Shown here in pieces: positions 1-9,286 of a DNA stretch of 19,576 nucleotides; positions within the stretch are counted from its first letter, which is position 1, and each line of letters starts with the position of its first letter. This stretch comes from an uncultured Alistipes sp. (lineage in GTDB: Bacteria; Bacteroidota; Bacteroidia; Bacteroidales; Rikenellaceae): positions 1 through 19,576 of the forward strand of contig CAAGGY010000059.1 of NCBI GenBank assembly GCA_900769525.1, in the 5' to 3' direction. The notes below the pieces were generated by a model. It did no database searches, was not told the origin of the DNA, and was given only the letters and a program-made list of their open reading frames with translations. The position numbers and the translations under genes were made by a program.

Positions 1-250
1 CTGTGTCGAGCTTAATGGCGAGGCTCTCTATCATACTGCCGATGTCGCTACGGCGATGTATAATGCTGCGGGACTTGTTACGATGTCTACAATTGTAGAG
101 GCTCACCACAACTCCGAGGTGAGAGTAGATGCAGAACAGCGCCTTGAGGCTAAAAGCACAACTGGTGGTAAAATCTACTACAAATCAAATCCAGAGATAC
201 TTAGAATTGAGAAGACACTCTTTGGTGTTGATGTAACACCGCTAAAATAG
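1..250 (+). CDS. Head GIN domain (DUF2807-like) envelope protein, C-terminal fragment
   Basis: Only the last ~82 codons are present; the open frame runs in from the left edge (frame begins at base 2) and stops with TAG. The fragment alternates small and polar residues in a beta-helix-like pattern and contains the run VRVDAEQRLEAKSTTGGKIY followed by YKSNPEI. This resembles the family's closing pattern of an L-A-x-x-S-G-G-G-x-I-x-Y-x-G-x-P turn. DUF2807 proteins are secreted or envelope-attached beta-solenoids that are common in Bacteroidota and have no firmly assigned function. The next gene begins 11 bases downstream, so the fragment is probably the upstream member of the same transcription unit. 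The family call is by recognition of the C-terminal motif only; the signal peptide and full length lie outside the window. Confidence 0.6.
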   Translation, partial: CVELNGEALYHTADVATAMYNAAGLVTMSTIVEAHHNSEVRVDAEQRLEAKSTTGGKIYYKSNPEILRIEKTLFGVDVTPLK

Positions 251-261
251 ACGAGTAGATA

Positions 262-3081
262 ATGGTTATATCTTTTCAGCAAGAGTTGGCTGAGAGACTC
301 CTCGAGCGTCATTCGGGGGATCTCTCTTCTCTTATTATGTTGTTCCCTTCGCTACGTGCTCGTGCCTTCTTTAATAGCGCACTTGCCGAGAGGGTAACCA
401 AGCCAACATGGCAACCAAAGTGGACAACGATAGACTCTCTTATGGAGAGCGCATCGGGCCTTGTGCGAGGTGAGAGAATACGCCTTATATCAGAGCTTTA
501 TAAGATTTATGTGAAGCATCACCCTAATGAGACTTTCGATAAGTTCTACTTCTGGGGCGATATGCTCATTGCTGACTTCGACATGATTGACAAGTATCTT
601 GTCGATGCATCGCAACTACTTCGAAATCTTGAAGATATTAAGGAGTTGGAGGCAGACGTGTCGTATCTCACGCCAGAGCAGCTTCGCATCATATCGTTCT
701 GGAAAAGCATTGGAGATAAAGATTCGCTCAGCGAGCAGAAGCAACGATTTTTGAAGATTTGGCGCAGTCTGCCTGGTATCTATGAGCAGTATCGAAGTCG
801 TCTTAGAGAGCTCGGCTTTGCATATACGGGAATGATCTATCGCACAGCCATTGAGCGCATATCAAGAGGCGAAGAGGTCGATATTCCCAAGCAGCGCTTC
901 GTGATAGCTGGTTTTAACGCCTTGTCTAAGAGCGAAAAGAGACTCTTCGACTATTTGGCTCGCAGTGAGGCGGGTGCCGAGTTCTATTGGGATTGTGACG
1001 ACTACTATACCAAAAATAACTCGCACGAGGCTGGCCTATTTATGCGTGAAAATCTCGCATCGTTCCCCGCTGCTGAACATATCTCGATGGATAACTTCAC
1101 CAAGAGACCGAAGCAGATTCGCTCTATAGCCTGCGTATCGAATGTTGTTCAGTGTAAGTATGCGGCGCAGCTGCTTAATGAGCTTGGCCAGCAGCGACTC
1201 GACAAGCGTACGGCGGTAGTGCTCACCGACGAGAATATGCTGATACCTATGTTGCACTCGTTGCCTGAGAGTGTCGATAAGGTGAATATCACTATGGGTT
1301 ATCCGCTTAAGATTACCCTTGTCTACTCATTTATAGAGCGTCTGTTGGAGCTTCAATCTCACGCCCGATGTCGTGAGGCGGTACCACTGTTCTATCATGT
1401 AGATGTACTTGGTATTCTATCGCACCCATACGTTGTAGATACACTTGGAGAGGTTGCCGATAATCTCTATTCACATATCGTATCAAATCGTTTAGTCTCG
1501 ATTGAAAAAACTCTATTTGATGATAATGCTCTGCTAAGTGTAATCTTCTCAAAACATGACGATTGGCAGTCACTATCTAAATATATTATTGATGTTCTGT
1601 CGTTGCTCTCTGATGCTGTGCTACCCTCCGATATGCAGTCGGAGTATATCTATGCCGCAATTGATGAGATAACCAAAGTCAAACTATCAATCGAGAAGTG
1701 TGATATTGTTACGCCTGTTGAGGTCTTTGTGTCGCTCATACGTCGCCATTTGCAGACTGTGACTATTCCATACGAGGGCGAGCCGTTGGAGGGTGTGCAG
1801 ATTATGGGTATTCTTGAGACTCGAAACATCGACTTTGAGAATGTTGTGTTGCTATCTATGACCGACAACAACTTCCCAAGCGATAAGACGGGACAATCGT
1901 CGTTTATCCCTTATAATCTGCGTGCTGCCTATGGACTTCCAACGCCTGAGCAGCATGAGGCTATGTATGCCTACTACTTCTATCGCTTGATTCAGCGTGC
2001 CGAGAATGTGTCGATGCTCTACTGTTCACGTGCCGATGATAAGAGCACAGGTGAGTGTAGTCGCTACATCTATCAGCTTGAGTATGAGTCGCCATACCCT
2101 ATCCATAAACTCTCGGTGGGTGTCGACCTTGGCGTTGAGAATGTAGCGCCTATTAGCGTTGCTAAGCATGGGTATGAGCAGATTCTTGGTCGTTATCTCT
2201 CTCCGAATAGTGGTAAGTCGCTCTCGCCCACAGCTCTATTTAGATATATAGAGTGCCCATTGAAGTTTTATTTCCACTCCATTGCAGAGTTGGAGCCTCA
2301 GGAGGAGATTAGCGACACGATAGATGCGCTAACCTTCGGAAATATTCTCCATCTCACGATGCAGAATCTCTACACTAAGCTGCTGAACAAAGAGAATCCG
2401 ATGGCAGACATCTCTGCATTGCGAAAGCCTAAAATTATCGGGGATGCTGTTGACGATACGCTTGTTGAGTTGCTTAAGGTTGATAAGAAGTCGTTCTCGG
2501 GCGATACAATACTTGTTAAGGATATCATCGTAAAGTATATAATGCGTGGCATATTGCGCTACGACTCACTAAGCGATGGATTTACAATCAAGGGACTTGA
2601 GCAGAAGGTGCTCTATGCCTACCCTATATCCGATGGCCGTAGTGTAAACCTTAAGGGTATTGCCGACCGTATTGACCTACTACCCGATGGAAAGCTTCAA
2701 GTGATTGACTACAAGAGTGGTAACACGCCACACCTTGAGTTCAATGGCATTGATAACCTCTTTAATGGTGCTGCCCGTGAGCGTGTGTCAAATATATTCC
2801 AGACGTTGCTCTACTCCATGATGCTTAATCGCACGGAGGGTTGTGAGTCGATGCCTTCGCTCTATTTCGCCTCAAAGATGCTCTCCGATGACTATTCGCC
2901 CAAGATTTTGAATCGTGCTAACAATGAGTATGTAGAGCGATATAGTGACTATGCTCAAGATTTTGAGCAGCAACTAAGCTCTGTTTTTGAGGAGTTGTTC
3001 GACATTAACACCCCTTTCAAACAGGCTGAAGATGTTGATGCGTGTACCTATTGTGATTTTAAGACCATTTGTCGACGATGA
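262..3081 (+). CDS. addB: AddB-like PD-(D/E)XK nuclease with iron-sulfur cysteines
   Basis: A 939-residue partner of the AddA-like helicase encoded directly downstream; together they should form the AddAB (RecBCD-type) complex that resects double-strand ends for RecA. The C-terminal nuclease core is visible as GIADRID (D802, D805) followed by VIDYKSG (D816, K818). Cys665 (in IECPLKF) and the terminal Cys928-x2-Cys931-x5-Cys937 match the four cysteines that hold a 4Fe-4S cluster in AddB and Cas4-type nucleases. The middle resembles an inactive SF1 helicase fold, with a recognisable stretch ILETRNIDFENVVLLSM near residue 520. No Walker A motif is present at the N-terminus, unlike Bacillus subtilis AddB, so ATP-driven translocation probably rests on AddA alone. 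The start ATG is 11 bases after the previous stop, and the stop overlaps the addA start as ATGA. The symbol is by family analogy; annotation pipelines may list it simply as PD-(D/E)XK nuclease family protein. Confidence 0.85.
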   Translation: MVISFQQELAERLLERHSGDLSSLIMLFPSLRARAFFNSALAERVTKPTWQPKWTTIDSLMESASGLVRGERIRLISELYKIYVKHHPNETFDKFYFWGDMLIADFDMIDKYLVDASQLLRNLEDIKELEADVSYLTPEQLRIISFWKSIGDKDSLSEQKQRFLKIWRSLPGIYEQYRSRLRELGFAYTGMIYRTAIERISRGEEVDIPKQRFVIAGFNALSKSEKRLFDYLARSEAGAEFYWDCDDYYTKNNSHEAGLFMRENLASFPAAEHISMDNFTKRPKQIRSIACVSNVVQCKYAAQLLNELGQQRLDKRTAVVLTDENMLIPMLHSLPESVDKVNITMGYPLKITLVYSFIERLLELQSHARCREAVPLFYHVDVLGILSHPYVVDTLGEVADNLYSHIVSNRLVSIEKTLFDDNALLSVIFSKHDDWQSLSKYIIDVLSLLSDAVLPSDMQSEYIYAAIDEITKVKLSIEKCDIVTPVEVFVSLIRRHLQTVTIPYEGEPLEGVQIMGILETRNIDFENVVLLSMTDNNFPSDKTGQSSFIPYNLRAAYGLPTPEQHEAMYAYYFYRLIQRAENVSMLYCSRADDKSTGECSRYIYQLEYESPYPIHKLSVGVDLGVENVAPISVAKHGYEQILGRYLSPNSGKSLSPTALFRYIECPLKFYFHSIAELEPQEEISDTIDALTFGNILHLTMQNLYTKLLNKENPMADISALRKPKIIGDAVDDTLVELLKVDKKSFSGDTILVKDIIVKYIMRGILRYDSLSDGFTIKGLEQKVLYAYPISDGRSVNLKGIADRIDLLPDGKLQVIDYKSGNTPHLEFNGIDNLFNGAARERVSNIFQTLLYSMMLNRTEGCESMPSLYFASKMLSDDYSPKILNRANNEYVERYSDYAQDFEQQLSSVFEELFDINTPFKQAEDVDACTYCDFKTICRR

Positions 3082-6000
3082 AACGAGCAAAGATATTGAG
3101 TGCAAGTGCTGGTTCTGGTAAGACCTATCAGTTGGCGTACAAATATGTCATGGACGTTATAGAACGCCCAGAGATGTATCGTGCGATATTGGCAGTCACA
3201 TTTACGAATAAGGCTACCGAGGAGATGAAGTCACGAATCCTTCGTGAGATTCACACCCTCGCATCGGGAGCTAAAAGCCCATATATGGCAGATTTGTGCC
3301 GTGAGTTGGATATGAGTGAGGCTATAGTTCGCAAGCAGGCTATGCGTGCTCGTACACTTATCCTGCACGATTACTCCCGTTTTAGCGTGCTAACTATCGA
3401 CAAGTTCTTCCAGCGCATCATACGAGCCTTTATCAAGGAGTTAGGTATCGACCTTAACTACAACATCGAGCTCGATCCAACACAGCTTTTGGTGCGTGGC
3501 GCAGATAACCTCGTTGAGCATATCGTTGACGATGGCGAGCTAAAACGCTGGCTGCTTGAGTTTGCTGAGGAGCGACTCAACGACGGTAACCGTTGGGATA
3601 TGCGTGGCGACTTGCGCAACTTGGGTACGGAGATATTCAAGGAGGGAAGTCGTGAACGCATGAAGATGCAGCAGTCGAAAACCGAGCTTGGAGATATCGT
3701 CGATAGGTCTGTCAAGCGTGCCGAGGTGGTAAAGAGCGACCTTAAGAGGCTTGGTGAGCAGGCTCTCCAGATTATGGCTAAGTTGTGCGTTGAGCCTTCG
3801 ATGTTTAAGGGACAGTCACGTAGCTTTGTGTTCCGATTCGAAAAGTATGCCCAGGGCGATTTGTCGGCTCCTTCTGTAACAATGCTCAAGGCGACAAATA
3901 GTATTGATGAGTGGTATGGCAAGGATGCGAGTGCAAATGTTCGTGATGCGGCTGCGCAGCTTATGCCCATACTTGTGGCTATATGCGACCAGCAGCTTGT
4001 TGCTGAGAGGTTGGTAAACACCGCAACGCTCTTGCGTGATAACTATCGCAGCTTCGCCCTTCTTGCAGACCTCTACGAACAGGTCAATAAGATTTGCGAA
4101 GAGGAGAATATAATGATTCTTGGTGAGACCAAACATATTCTATCGACCTTTGTTGATGGTAGTAATGCCCCATTTATCTATGAGAAGGTGGGTAATCGCT
4201 TCGAGCGATTTATGATTGATGAGTTCCAGGATACATCGGTGCGTGAGTGGGATAATATGTTGCCGCTGCTTCAGAATGCCATGGCAGCAAGCGACAAGTG
4301 CTCGGTGCTTATCGTGGGCGATGTTAAGCAGTCTATCTATCGTTGGCGTGGTGGTAATTGGCGACTACTCAAGGATGTTGCTCAGCAGAGCCTCGGCCCA
4401 GACAATGTGGAGCTTCAGCCTCTGAAGAAGAACTTTAGAAGCCTTGAGAAGGTCATCGACTTCAATAATAAGATGATGACAAGCGTTGTAGATTTGGATA
4501 ATAGGTATCTAAATCAGATGCTTGATAAGGCTTTGGTAAATAGTGATATAGGTGAGAAACTACACTCGTCACTATATAATATCATTGATTCGGCATATAC
4601 CGATCATCAGCAGACGCCTGGTAAGGAGAGCGAGCATGAGGGTTACGCTGAGCTTACGCTCTACGACACAACACTTATCGACTCGCCATTTATCGAGATT
4701 ATCGAAGATGCTATAAGTCGAGGATATCGCTACCGTGATATCCTGATTCTTGTGCGTGGTGCAAACGACAGCCGTAAGGTTGCCGACCTGTTGTTTGCTT
4801 ACAAGGAGCGACGCTTCACCTCACGTGGCGAGGTTGGATTCAATATCCATACTGCCGACGCCCTCACGGTTGAGAACTGCGATGTTGCAGAGTTCATTAT
4901 CGCTATATTCCGCCTCACTGTCAATGTTAACGATGCAATTGAACGAGGTGTCTACAATAGATTCCTCAATAGATCATACGAGCTTAAGTTCAGTGATGAG
5001 GAGTTGGCCTTTATCAAGCGTATTGCTCACCTCTCGCCAATGGAGGCCTTCGAGCAGATTGTTATGCAGTATGAGCTCTACAAACGCAAAGATCGTATAG
5101 CCTATTTGCAGGCAATTCACGAGGGTATCTACTCATTCTCAACATCTCGTGTTGCCGACATTCAGCGATATCTGCATTGGTGGGATGAGCGTGGTAGAAA
5201 CGAGACTCTAAGTGTCGACATGACTGATGACACAATAGAGATCTCTACTATTCACAAGGCTAAGGGTCTTGAGCGTGATGTCGTAATCATTCCATACTGC
5301 AAGTGGGATACTACGCCTAAAGCGTCGTTGCAACCCGTCATCTGGTCTAAGGCCTCTAAGGGCGATGTGGCCACAATTGGCGAGTTCCCAGTGACGTATG
5401 GAAGCGCTATGCAAAATTCGCTCTTCACGGCCGACTACTATAATGAGCTGGTGATGAGCCATGTCGATGGTGTAAACTTGCTATACGTTGCAATGACTCG
5501 TGCCTCGAAAGAGCTCTATATGTTAGTGCCTACACGCCTAAATACTAAGAGCGAAACATCTAAGGCTATAAATAATATTGTGCCATTACTCTCTGAGTCA
5601 ATTAAGAGTGTAGTAGCCGATTTTGAGCCATACAAGGGCGAGGATGGCGTTGAAAGAAAGGTATATCGCTATGGCTCTAAACTGCAGTGTGGTAGTACAA
5701 ATCGTGAGCGCAAGAGTGGTAATAATGTTATCCTCCAGGGCTACATAACCCATACGCCTGAGGTCAAGATTCGCACACCTCATCGTCGATTTGCAGAGGA
5801 GGGCGCCTCTCTTAGCTGCGACCAGCGACGTATGGGTCAACTACTGCATAGGGTCTTTGAGCAGGCATCTACGCTCGAGCAGATAAACATTAAAGTTGAG
5901 CAGATGGCTTCGCAATCAATAATCTCCGACGACGAGGCTCTGCGCATCAAGGGTGCAATCGAGCAGGTTGTCGGTGACAATGTTGTACGTGAGTGGTTTA

Positions 6001-6254
6001 GTGGCAATTGGGACGATGTAAAGAGTGAGGCCGATATCATTGTTGGCCAGGATGTGCGTCGCCCCGATAGAGTGATGATAAAGGATGGACGTGCAGTCGT
6101 TGTCGACTTTAAGTTTGGCGAGGTGATGAGTAAACAGTACCTTAAGCAGGTGTCTGACTATATGGCGCTTTTGCAGCAGATGGACCTCTATACAAGTGTC
6201 GAGGGATATGTGTGGTATATTGCATTAGGCAAGGTTGTAAGAGTTCAAGAGTAG
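3078..6254 (+). CDS. addA: AddA-like UvrD/Rep-family helicase-nuclease
   Basis: A 1058-residue SF1A helicase with a C-terminal nuclease, the motor subunit of the predicted AddAB complex for double-strand-break processing. Visible motifs are: Walker A S10-A-G-S-G-K-T16; motif II IDEFQD with D381-E382; motif III VGDVKQSIYRWRGG; motif V ISTIHKAKGLERDVV; and motif VI YVAMTRA with R808. The nuclease is marked by RPDRV (D997) and VVDFKFGE (D1010, K1012), so both helicase and nuclease activities look intact. The chosen start is ATG at 3078, giving a 4-base ATGA overlap with the addB stop and translational coupling. A TTG nine bases upstream is in frame but less likely. Length and domain order fit AddA and RecB-like proteins of Bacteroidota. 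The absence of recC or recD nearby favours the AddAB arrangement. Confidence 0.9.
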   Translation: MKRAKILSASAGSGKTYQLAYKYVMDVIERPEMYRAILAVTFTNKATEEMKSRILREIHTLASGAKSPYMADLCRELDMSEAIVRKQAMRARTLILHDYSRFSVLTIDKFFQRIIRAFIKELGIDLNYNIELDPTQLLVRGADNLVEHIVDDGELKRWLLEFAEERLNDGNRWDMRGDLRNLGTEIFKEGSRERMKMQQSKTELGDIVDRSVKRAEVVKSDLKRLGEQALQIMAKLCVEPSMFKGQSRSFVFRFEKYAQGDLSAPSVTMLKATNSIDEWYGKDASANVRDAAAQLMPILVAICDQQLVAERLVNTATLLRDNYRSFALLADLYEQVNKICEEENIMILGETKHILSTFVDGSNAPFIYEKVGNRFERFMIDEFQDTSVREWDNMLPLLQNAMAASDKCSVLIVGDVKQSIYRWRGGNWRLLKDVAQQSLGPDNVELQPLKKNFRSLEKVIDFNNKMMTSVVDLDNRYLNQMLDKALVNSDIGEKLHSSLYNIIDSAYTDHQQTPGKESEHEGYAELTLYDTTLIDSPFIEIIEDAISRGYRYRDILILVRGANDSRKVADLLFAYKERRFTSRGEVGFNIHTADALTVENCDVAEFIIAIFRLTVNVNDAIERGVYNRFLNRSYELKFSDEELAFIKRIAHLSPMEAFEQIVMQYELYKRKDRIAYLQAIHEGIYSFSTSRVADIQRYLHWWDERGRNETLSVDMTDDTIEISTIHKAKGLERDVVIIPYCKWDTTPKASLQPVIWSKASKGDVATIGEFPVTYGSAMQNSLFTADYYNELVMSHVDGVNLLYVAMTRASKELYMLVPTRLNTKSETSKAINNIVPLLSESIKSVVADFEPYKGEDGVERKVYRYGSKLQCGSTNRERKSGNNVILQGYITHTPEVKIRTPHRRFAEEGASLSCDQRRMGQLLHRVFEQASTLEQINIKVEQMASQSIISDDEALRIKGAIEQVVGDNVVREWFSGNWDDVKSEADIIVGQDVRRPDRVMIKDGRAVVVDFKFGEVMSKQYLKQVSDYMALLQQMDLYTSVEGYVWYIALGKVVRVQE

Positions 6255-6271
6255 TATTCTTGAGTTTAACT

Positions 6272-7960
6272 ATGATAAGGTCAATATTAAAGATAATCCC
6301 TATGTCGTATCGTCGTCGTGGCCTTTGGGTTGCGATAACGATATTTCTACGTGCTATACTCAACTTTTTAGGCGTTGCACTGCTCGTTCCAATATTGGTT
6401 TTAATGCTTAGTGCTGAGGAGGGTGGCGAGTTGATTGAGTGGCTTGAGGGGGTACTATCTACGGATAATCGCCTCCATATTACTACCTTTGTATGCGTAT
6501 TTGTGATCGCTGTTGTGGTTATCAAGAGCGTATTGGTGATGCTTTTGCATCGATATGAGCGAAACTTCATATTCTCGTTTTATCGAGAGTTATCCCTTAA
6601 GCTCTATCTGGGCTACTATAGTCGAGGCTTAGGTTTTATCAAACAAAACAACTCCTCTACCCTATCACGCAATGTTAATGTTGTGAGCCTAATGTTTGCT
6701 ACGGGTGTATTAAGGCCTCTGGCTGCGATTATGGGCGACGTTTTGCTGTTGCTATTAGTTACAGTTGCGTTATTTGTCTATTCGCCCTATGTAGCCCTTC
6801 TTGTATCTATTATCTTTACGCCTATTGTAGCAATATTCTATCTCGTGGTACGACGTAGAATTCAAATGCTTGGTGTCGAGGAGAATGATGTTCAGCGCCA
6901 TAAAAGCCGTGTTGTGAGTGAGACCTTTAGGGGTTATGCAGATATTGATATTGGAGGTGCTATGCCACTTATGATCAAGAGGTTTAGTGATGACTTGGAT
7001 GCCATATCTGACCTTCGACAGCGCCACTCTTCACTCTCGCAGCTCCCTCAGTTTTTCATGGAGATTGGACTTGTTATTGGAATGGTTATAGTGGTGCTCT
7101 TTAGCCTCTACTGCAATAGTGATATCAGCCTCATCTTCGGAGTATTTGCTGTTGTTGCTATACGTCTAATCCCTTCTGTGCGCAGTATCCTTACGCAGTG
7201 GAGTCTTGTTAGGTACAATCGTTATACTATTGATGAACTCTTGAAGGTAGAGGTCACAAACATCAGCACAGAGATTAATCAGTGCGATGAGCGCATGATT
7301 TTTGAGAGCTCTATCGACCTAAGTGACGTATCGTTTAAGTTTGACGACGCCTCAGAGCCAATATTGAGCAATTTGTCGTTGACAATTGCCAGAGGCGAAT
7401 ATGTCGGTATTCGTGGCGCTTCGGGTGTTGGTAAGACTACACTATTTAACCTTCTACTCGGACTCTATCGCCCTACCTCTGGCGTGATATCTATTGATGG
7501 CATAGAGCTTACGAGTGAAAATATTCGTAAGTGGCAAAATAGTATTGGCTACGTGTCGCAAAATGTCTTTATTGCCGATAGCTCCCTGGCTGAGAATATA
7601 GCTCTCGGTACGCCCAAAGAGAGTATTGACTACCAGCTTGTTGATAGAGTTATTTGTCAGGCAAATCTCGCAGAGTTTGTTAAGTCGCTACCCCACGGCC
7701 TTGATACACGCATGGGTGAGCAGGGCTCACGTCTATCGGGTGGTCAGCGTCAACGCATTGGCATAGCACGTGCGCTCTACAAGGGTTGCGATGTGCTTTT
7801 ACTTGACGAGGCAACATCATCGCTCGATAAAGAGGCCGAGGAGTGCATTAATATGGAGATATCTCGCCTTAAGCACTATAACGACAAGCTCACAGTTGTT
7901 GTTATTGCGCATCGTGAAAGCTCGCTCAAAAATTGCAATCGCATAATAACGCTCGAATAA
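6272..7960 (+). CDS. ABC exporter, fused membrane and ATPase domains
   Basis: A 562-residue type-IV (exporter-fold) half-transporter that would work as a homodimer in the inner membrane. The first ~320 residues hold about six hydrophobic segments, the first near residues 15-40 and the last around residues 290-310. The ATPase domain has Walker A G382-ASGVGK-T389, a Q-loop in IGYVSQ, the signature LSGGQ at 488-492, Walker B LLLDE (D512-E513) and the H-loop H547. There is no N-terminal C39 peptidase domain, so it is not a self-processing peptidase transporter. It resembles PglK/MsbA-like and McjD-like exporters, and the substrate cannot be read from sequence alone. The ATG at 6272 lies 17 bases after the addA stop; an in-frame ATG at 6302 is a possible alternative. 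The stop shares one base with the next start (TAATG), linking it to the kinase and peptidase genes. Confidence 0.88.
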   Translation: MIRSILKIIPMSYRRRGLWVAITIFLRAILNFLGVALLVPILVLMLSAEEGGELIEWLEGVLSTDNRLHITTFVCVFVIAVVVIKSVLVMLLHRYERNFIFSFYRELSLKLYLGYYSRGLGFIKQNNSSTLSRNVNVVSLMFATGVLRPLAAIMGDVLLLLLVTVALFVYSPYVALLVSIIFTPIVAIFYLVVRRRIQMLGVEENDVQRHKSRVVSETFRGYADIDIGGAMPLMIKRFSDDLDAISDLRQRHSSLSQLPQFFMEIGLVIGMVIVVLFSLYCNSDISLIFGVFAVVAIRLIPSVRSILTQWSLVRYNRYTIDELLKVEVTNISTEINQCDERMIFESSIDLSDVSFKFDDASEPILSNLSLTIARGEYVGIRGASGVGKTTLFNLLLGLYRPTSGVISIDGIELTSENIRKWQNSIGYVSQNVFIADSSLAENIALGTPKESIDYQLVDRVICQANLAEFVKSLPHGLDTRMGEQGSRLSGGQRQRIGIARALYKGCDVLLLDEATSSLDKEAEECINMEISRLKHYNDKLTVVVIAHRESSLKNCNRIITLE

Positions 7961-8850
7961 TGGGGACCTTTGATTATAGAATCGCAGACTTGCAACTTCG
8001 CTCTGATGTCGATATCGTGGCGTTAGGACTTCGAGGCTTCAAACCTTTTCAAGTAGATAGTTTCGAAGGTAGGCCAGACTGCACGCTATCGCTCGTTGAT
8101 GGTAATGCAGATGTCGTTGTGCTGAATGAGCTCTATTCATCGTTTATGAGCGAGACGCAGACACATGGTGCGCTCTATAAGACCAATTGTGGCTACCTAT
8201 ACTCTATGCAGAGTGCAGAGCATCGGGAGATACCGTATGAGTTCTATGTGGATAGTTCTCTGTGCCACATATCAATGCGTGTCGATGTAGATAGGTGCGA
8301 TGTCGCAATGCTTCGTTTTGGCTTATGGATAGCTTTTGGTATTGTGCTGTCACTAAATAATGGCGTTGCTATTCACTCCTCGTGTGTTGAGTGGAGTGGC
8401 CGTGGCGTGCTATTTCTCGGTGAATCGGGCACTGGTAAGAGCACTCACACACGCCTATGGCGTGAAAATATCGAGGGTGCTCGTCTGCTAAATGACGATT
8501 CGCCTATTGTACGAGTTGTTGATGACAAGATTCGTGTGTATGGTTCGCCCTGGAGTGGTAAGACGCCGTGTTACAGAGCTGAGAACTACCCCATCGCTGC
8601 ATTTTGTCGTCTTAGTCAGGCTCCTGAGAATAGGATAAAACGACTAACCACCATTTCTGCTATTGCGGCATTGTTGCCCTCGACACCTCCGCAGTTTGCT
8701 CATTGTGCTGAGCTTCAAGATTCAATCTTGGCTACGCTGAGCCTAATTATTATGAAGGTGCCAATCTACCATCTTGCGTGTCTGCCTGATGCAGCTGCGG
8801 CAGAGCTTTCATATAAAACAATATTTAGCGATGCAGAGGGTGTTAGATAA
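7960..8850 (+). CDS. HPr kinase/PEPCK-fold kinase-like protein
   Basis: A 296-residue protein whose C-terminal half matches the HprK/PEPCK-like P-loop fold. It has Walker A G154-ESGTGKS-161 followed by THTRLW, then LLNDD (D179, D180), the position of the acidic pair in HprK, and a downstream GSPWSGKTPCYRAE segment. The N-terminal ~120 residues are variable and I do not recognise them. True HprK phosphorylates HPr in carbon control. Stand-alone HprK-like proteins of this shape instead occur with peptide-modification genes, for example the kinases that phosphorylate the C-terminal residue of paeninodin-type lasso peptides. No HPr or PTS gene is nearby. It starts at ATG 7960 within TAATG, sharing one base with the ABC exporter stop, and it overlaps the following peptidase gene by 20 bases. 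Both arrangements indicate coupled translation and a shared function. The substrate is unknown. Confidence 0.78.
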   Translation: MGTFDYRIADLQLRSDVDIVALGLRGFKPFQVDSFEGRPDCTLSLVDGNADVVVLNELYSSFMSETQTHGALYKTNCGYLYSMQSAEHREIPYEFYVDSSLCHISMRVDVDRCDVAMLRFGLWIAFGIVLSLNNGVAIHSSCVEWSGRGVLFLGESGTGKSTHTRLWRENIEGARLLNDDSPIVRVVDDKIRVYGSPWSGKTPCYRAENYPIAAFCRLSQAPENRIKRLTTISAIAALLPSTPPQFAHCAELQDSILATLSLIIMKVPIYHLACLPDAAAAELSYKTIFSDAEGVR

Positions 8851-9283
8851 TATTGAGGCTATCATCGCTGTTGGCGAGAGCTTCGAGTTGCGAGTTAATG
8901 GTTATAGTATGTTACCCTTGCTGGGCTACATTGGCGATGTAATCGTCGTTCGACGCACTTCTATCGATGAGGATATCGTTGGTCGCATAGCGATGTTTCG
9001 AGGTGTTAAGGGCAATATCATCGTGCATCGTGTGCTTAGTGTTGATAGTGGCGAAGTGAGGTTGCGTGGCGATGGAAATACCGCACAGATTGAGCGTGTG
9101 CAACGAGCCGAGATTATTGGCGTTGTTGAGTGCGTGCGCCGAAGGGGCGGCAGAGTTGTTAGCTGCACCTCACGATGGTGGCATCTCAAAGAGCGATTAT
9201 GGCTTGCAATTCCACTTCGCATAAGGGGCTATCTGTTGGCTCTGCTTCGCCGTATGTTGGATTATAAATATAATAAAGGATAG
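8831..9283 (+). CDS. Small S24/S26 (signal-peptidase-like) serine peptidase, Ser-His type
   Basis: A 150-residue protein with the type I signal-peptidase core. S26 sits in NGYSMLP, matching the G-x-S-M-x-P nucleophile box. H66 sits in IIVHRV, where archaeal/ER/SipW-type enzymes carry the histidine that replaces the bacterial catalytic lysine. RGDGN (residues 79-83) matches the conserved G-D-x-N box. No obvious N-terminal transmembrane anchor is seen; the C-terminal ~35 residues are basic and amphipathic (WWHLKERLWLAI) and could attach to the membrane. The start chosen is ATG 8831, inside the end of the kinase gene (20-base overlap). An upstream in-frame start at 8774 would greatly lengthen the overlap and precedes the conserved core. 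Context suggests it cleaves the peptide exported or modified by the two preceding gene products, rather than acting as the housekeeping signal peptidase. Confidence 0.75.
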   Translation: MQRVLDNIEAIIAVGESFELRVNGYSMLPLLGYIGDVIVVRRTSIDEDIVGRIAMFRGVKGNIIVHRVLSVDSGEVRLRGDGNTAQIERVQRAEIIGVVECVRRRGGRVVSCTSRWWHLKERLWLAIPLRIRGYLLALLRRMLDYKYNKG

Positions 9284-9286
9284 ATT

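Noticed and set aside
3458..4021. 187-codon open frame on the - strand inside addA
   Set aside because: It lies fully within a gene whose frame encodes all helicase motifs, and its Ser/Arg-rich translation shows no known domain; a shadow frame.
6212..6271. Upstream in-frame start for the ABC exporter at 6212
   Set aside because: It would overlap addA by over 40 bases and add about 20 residues without family similarity; ATG 6272 fits typical exporter N-termini.
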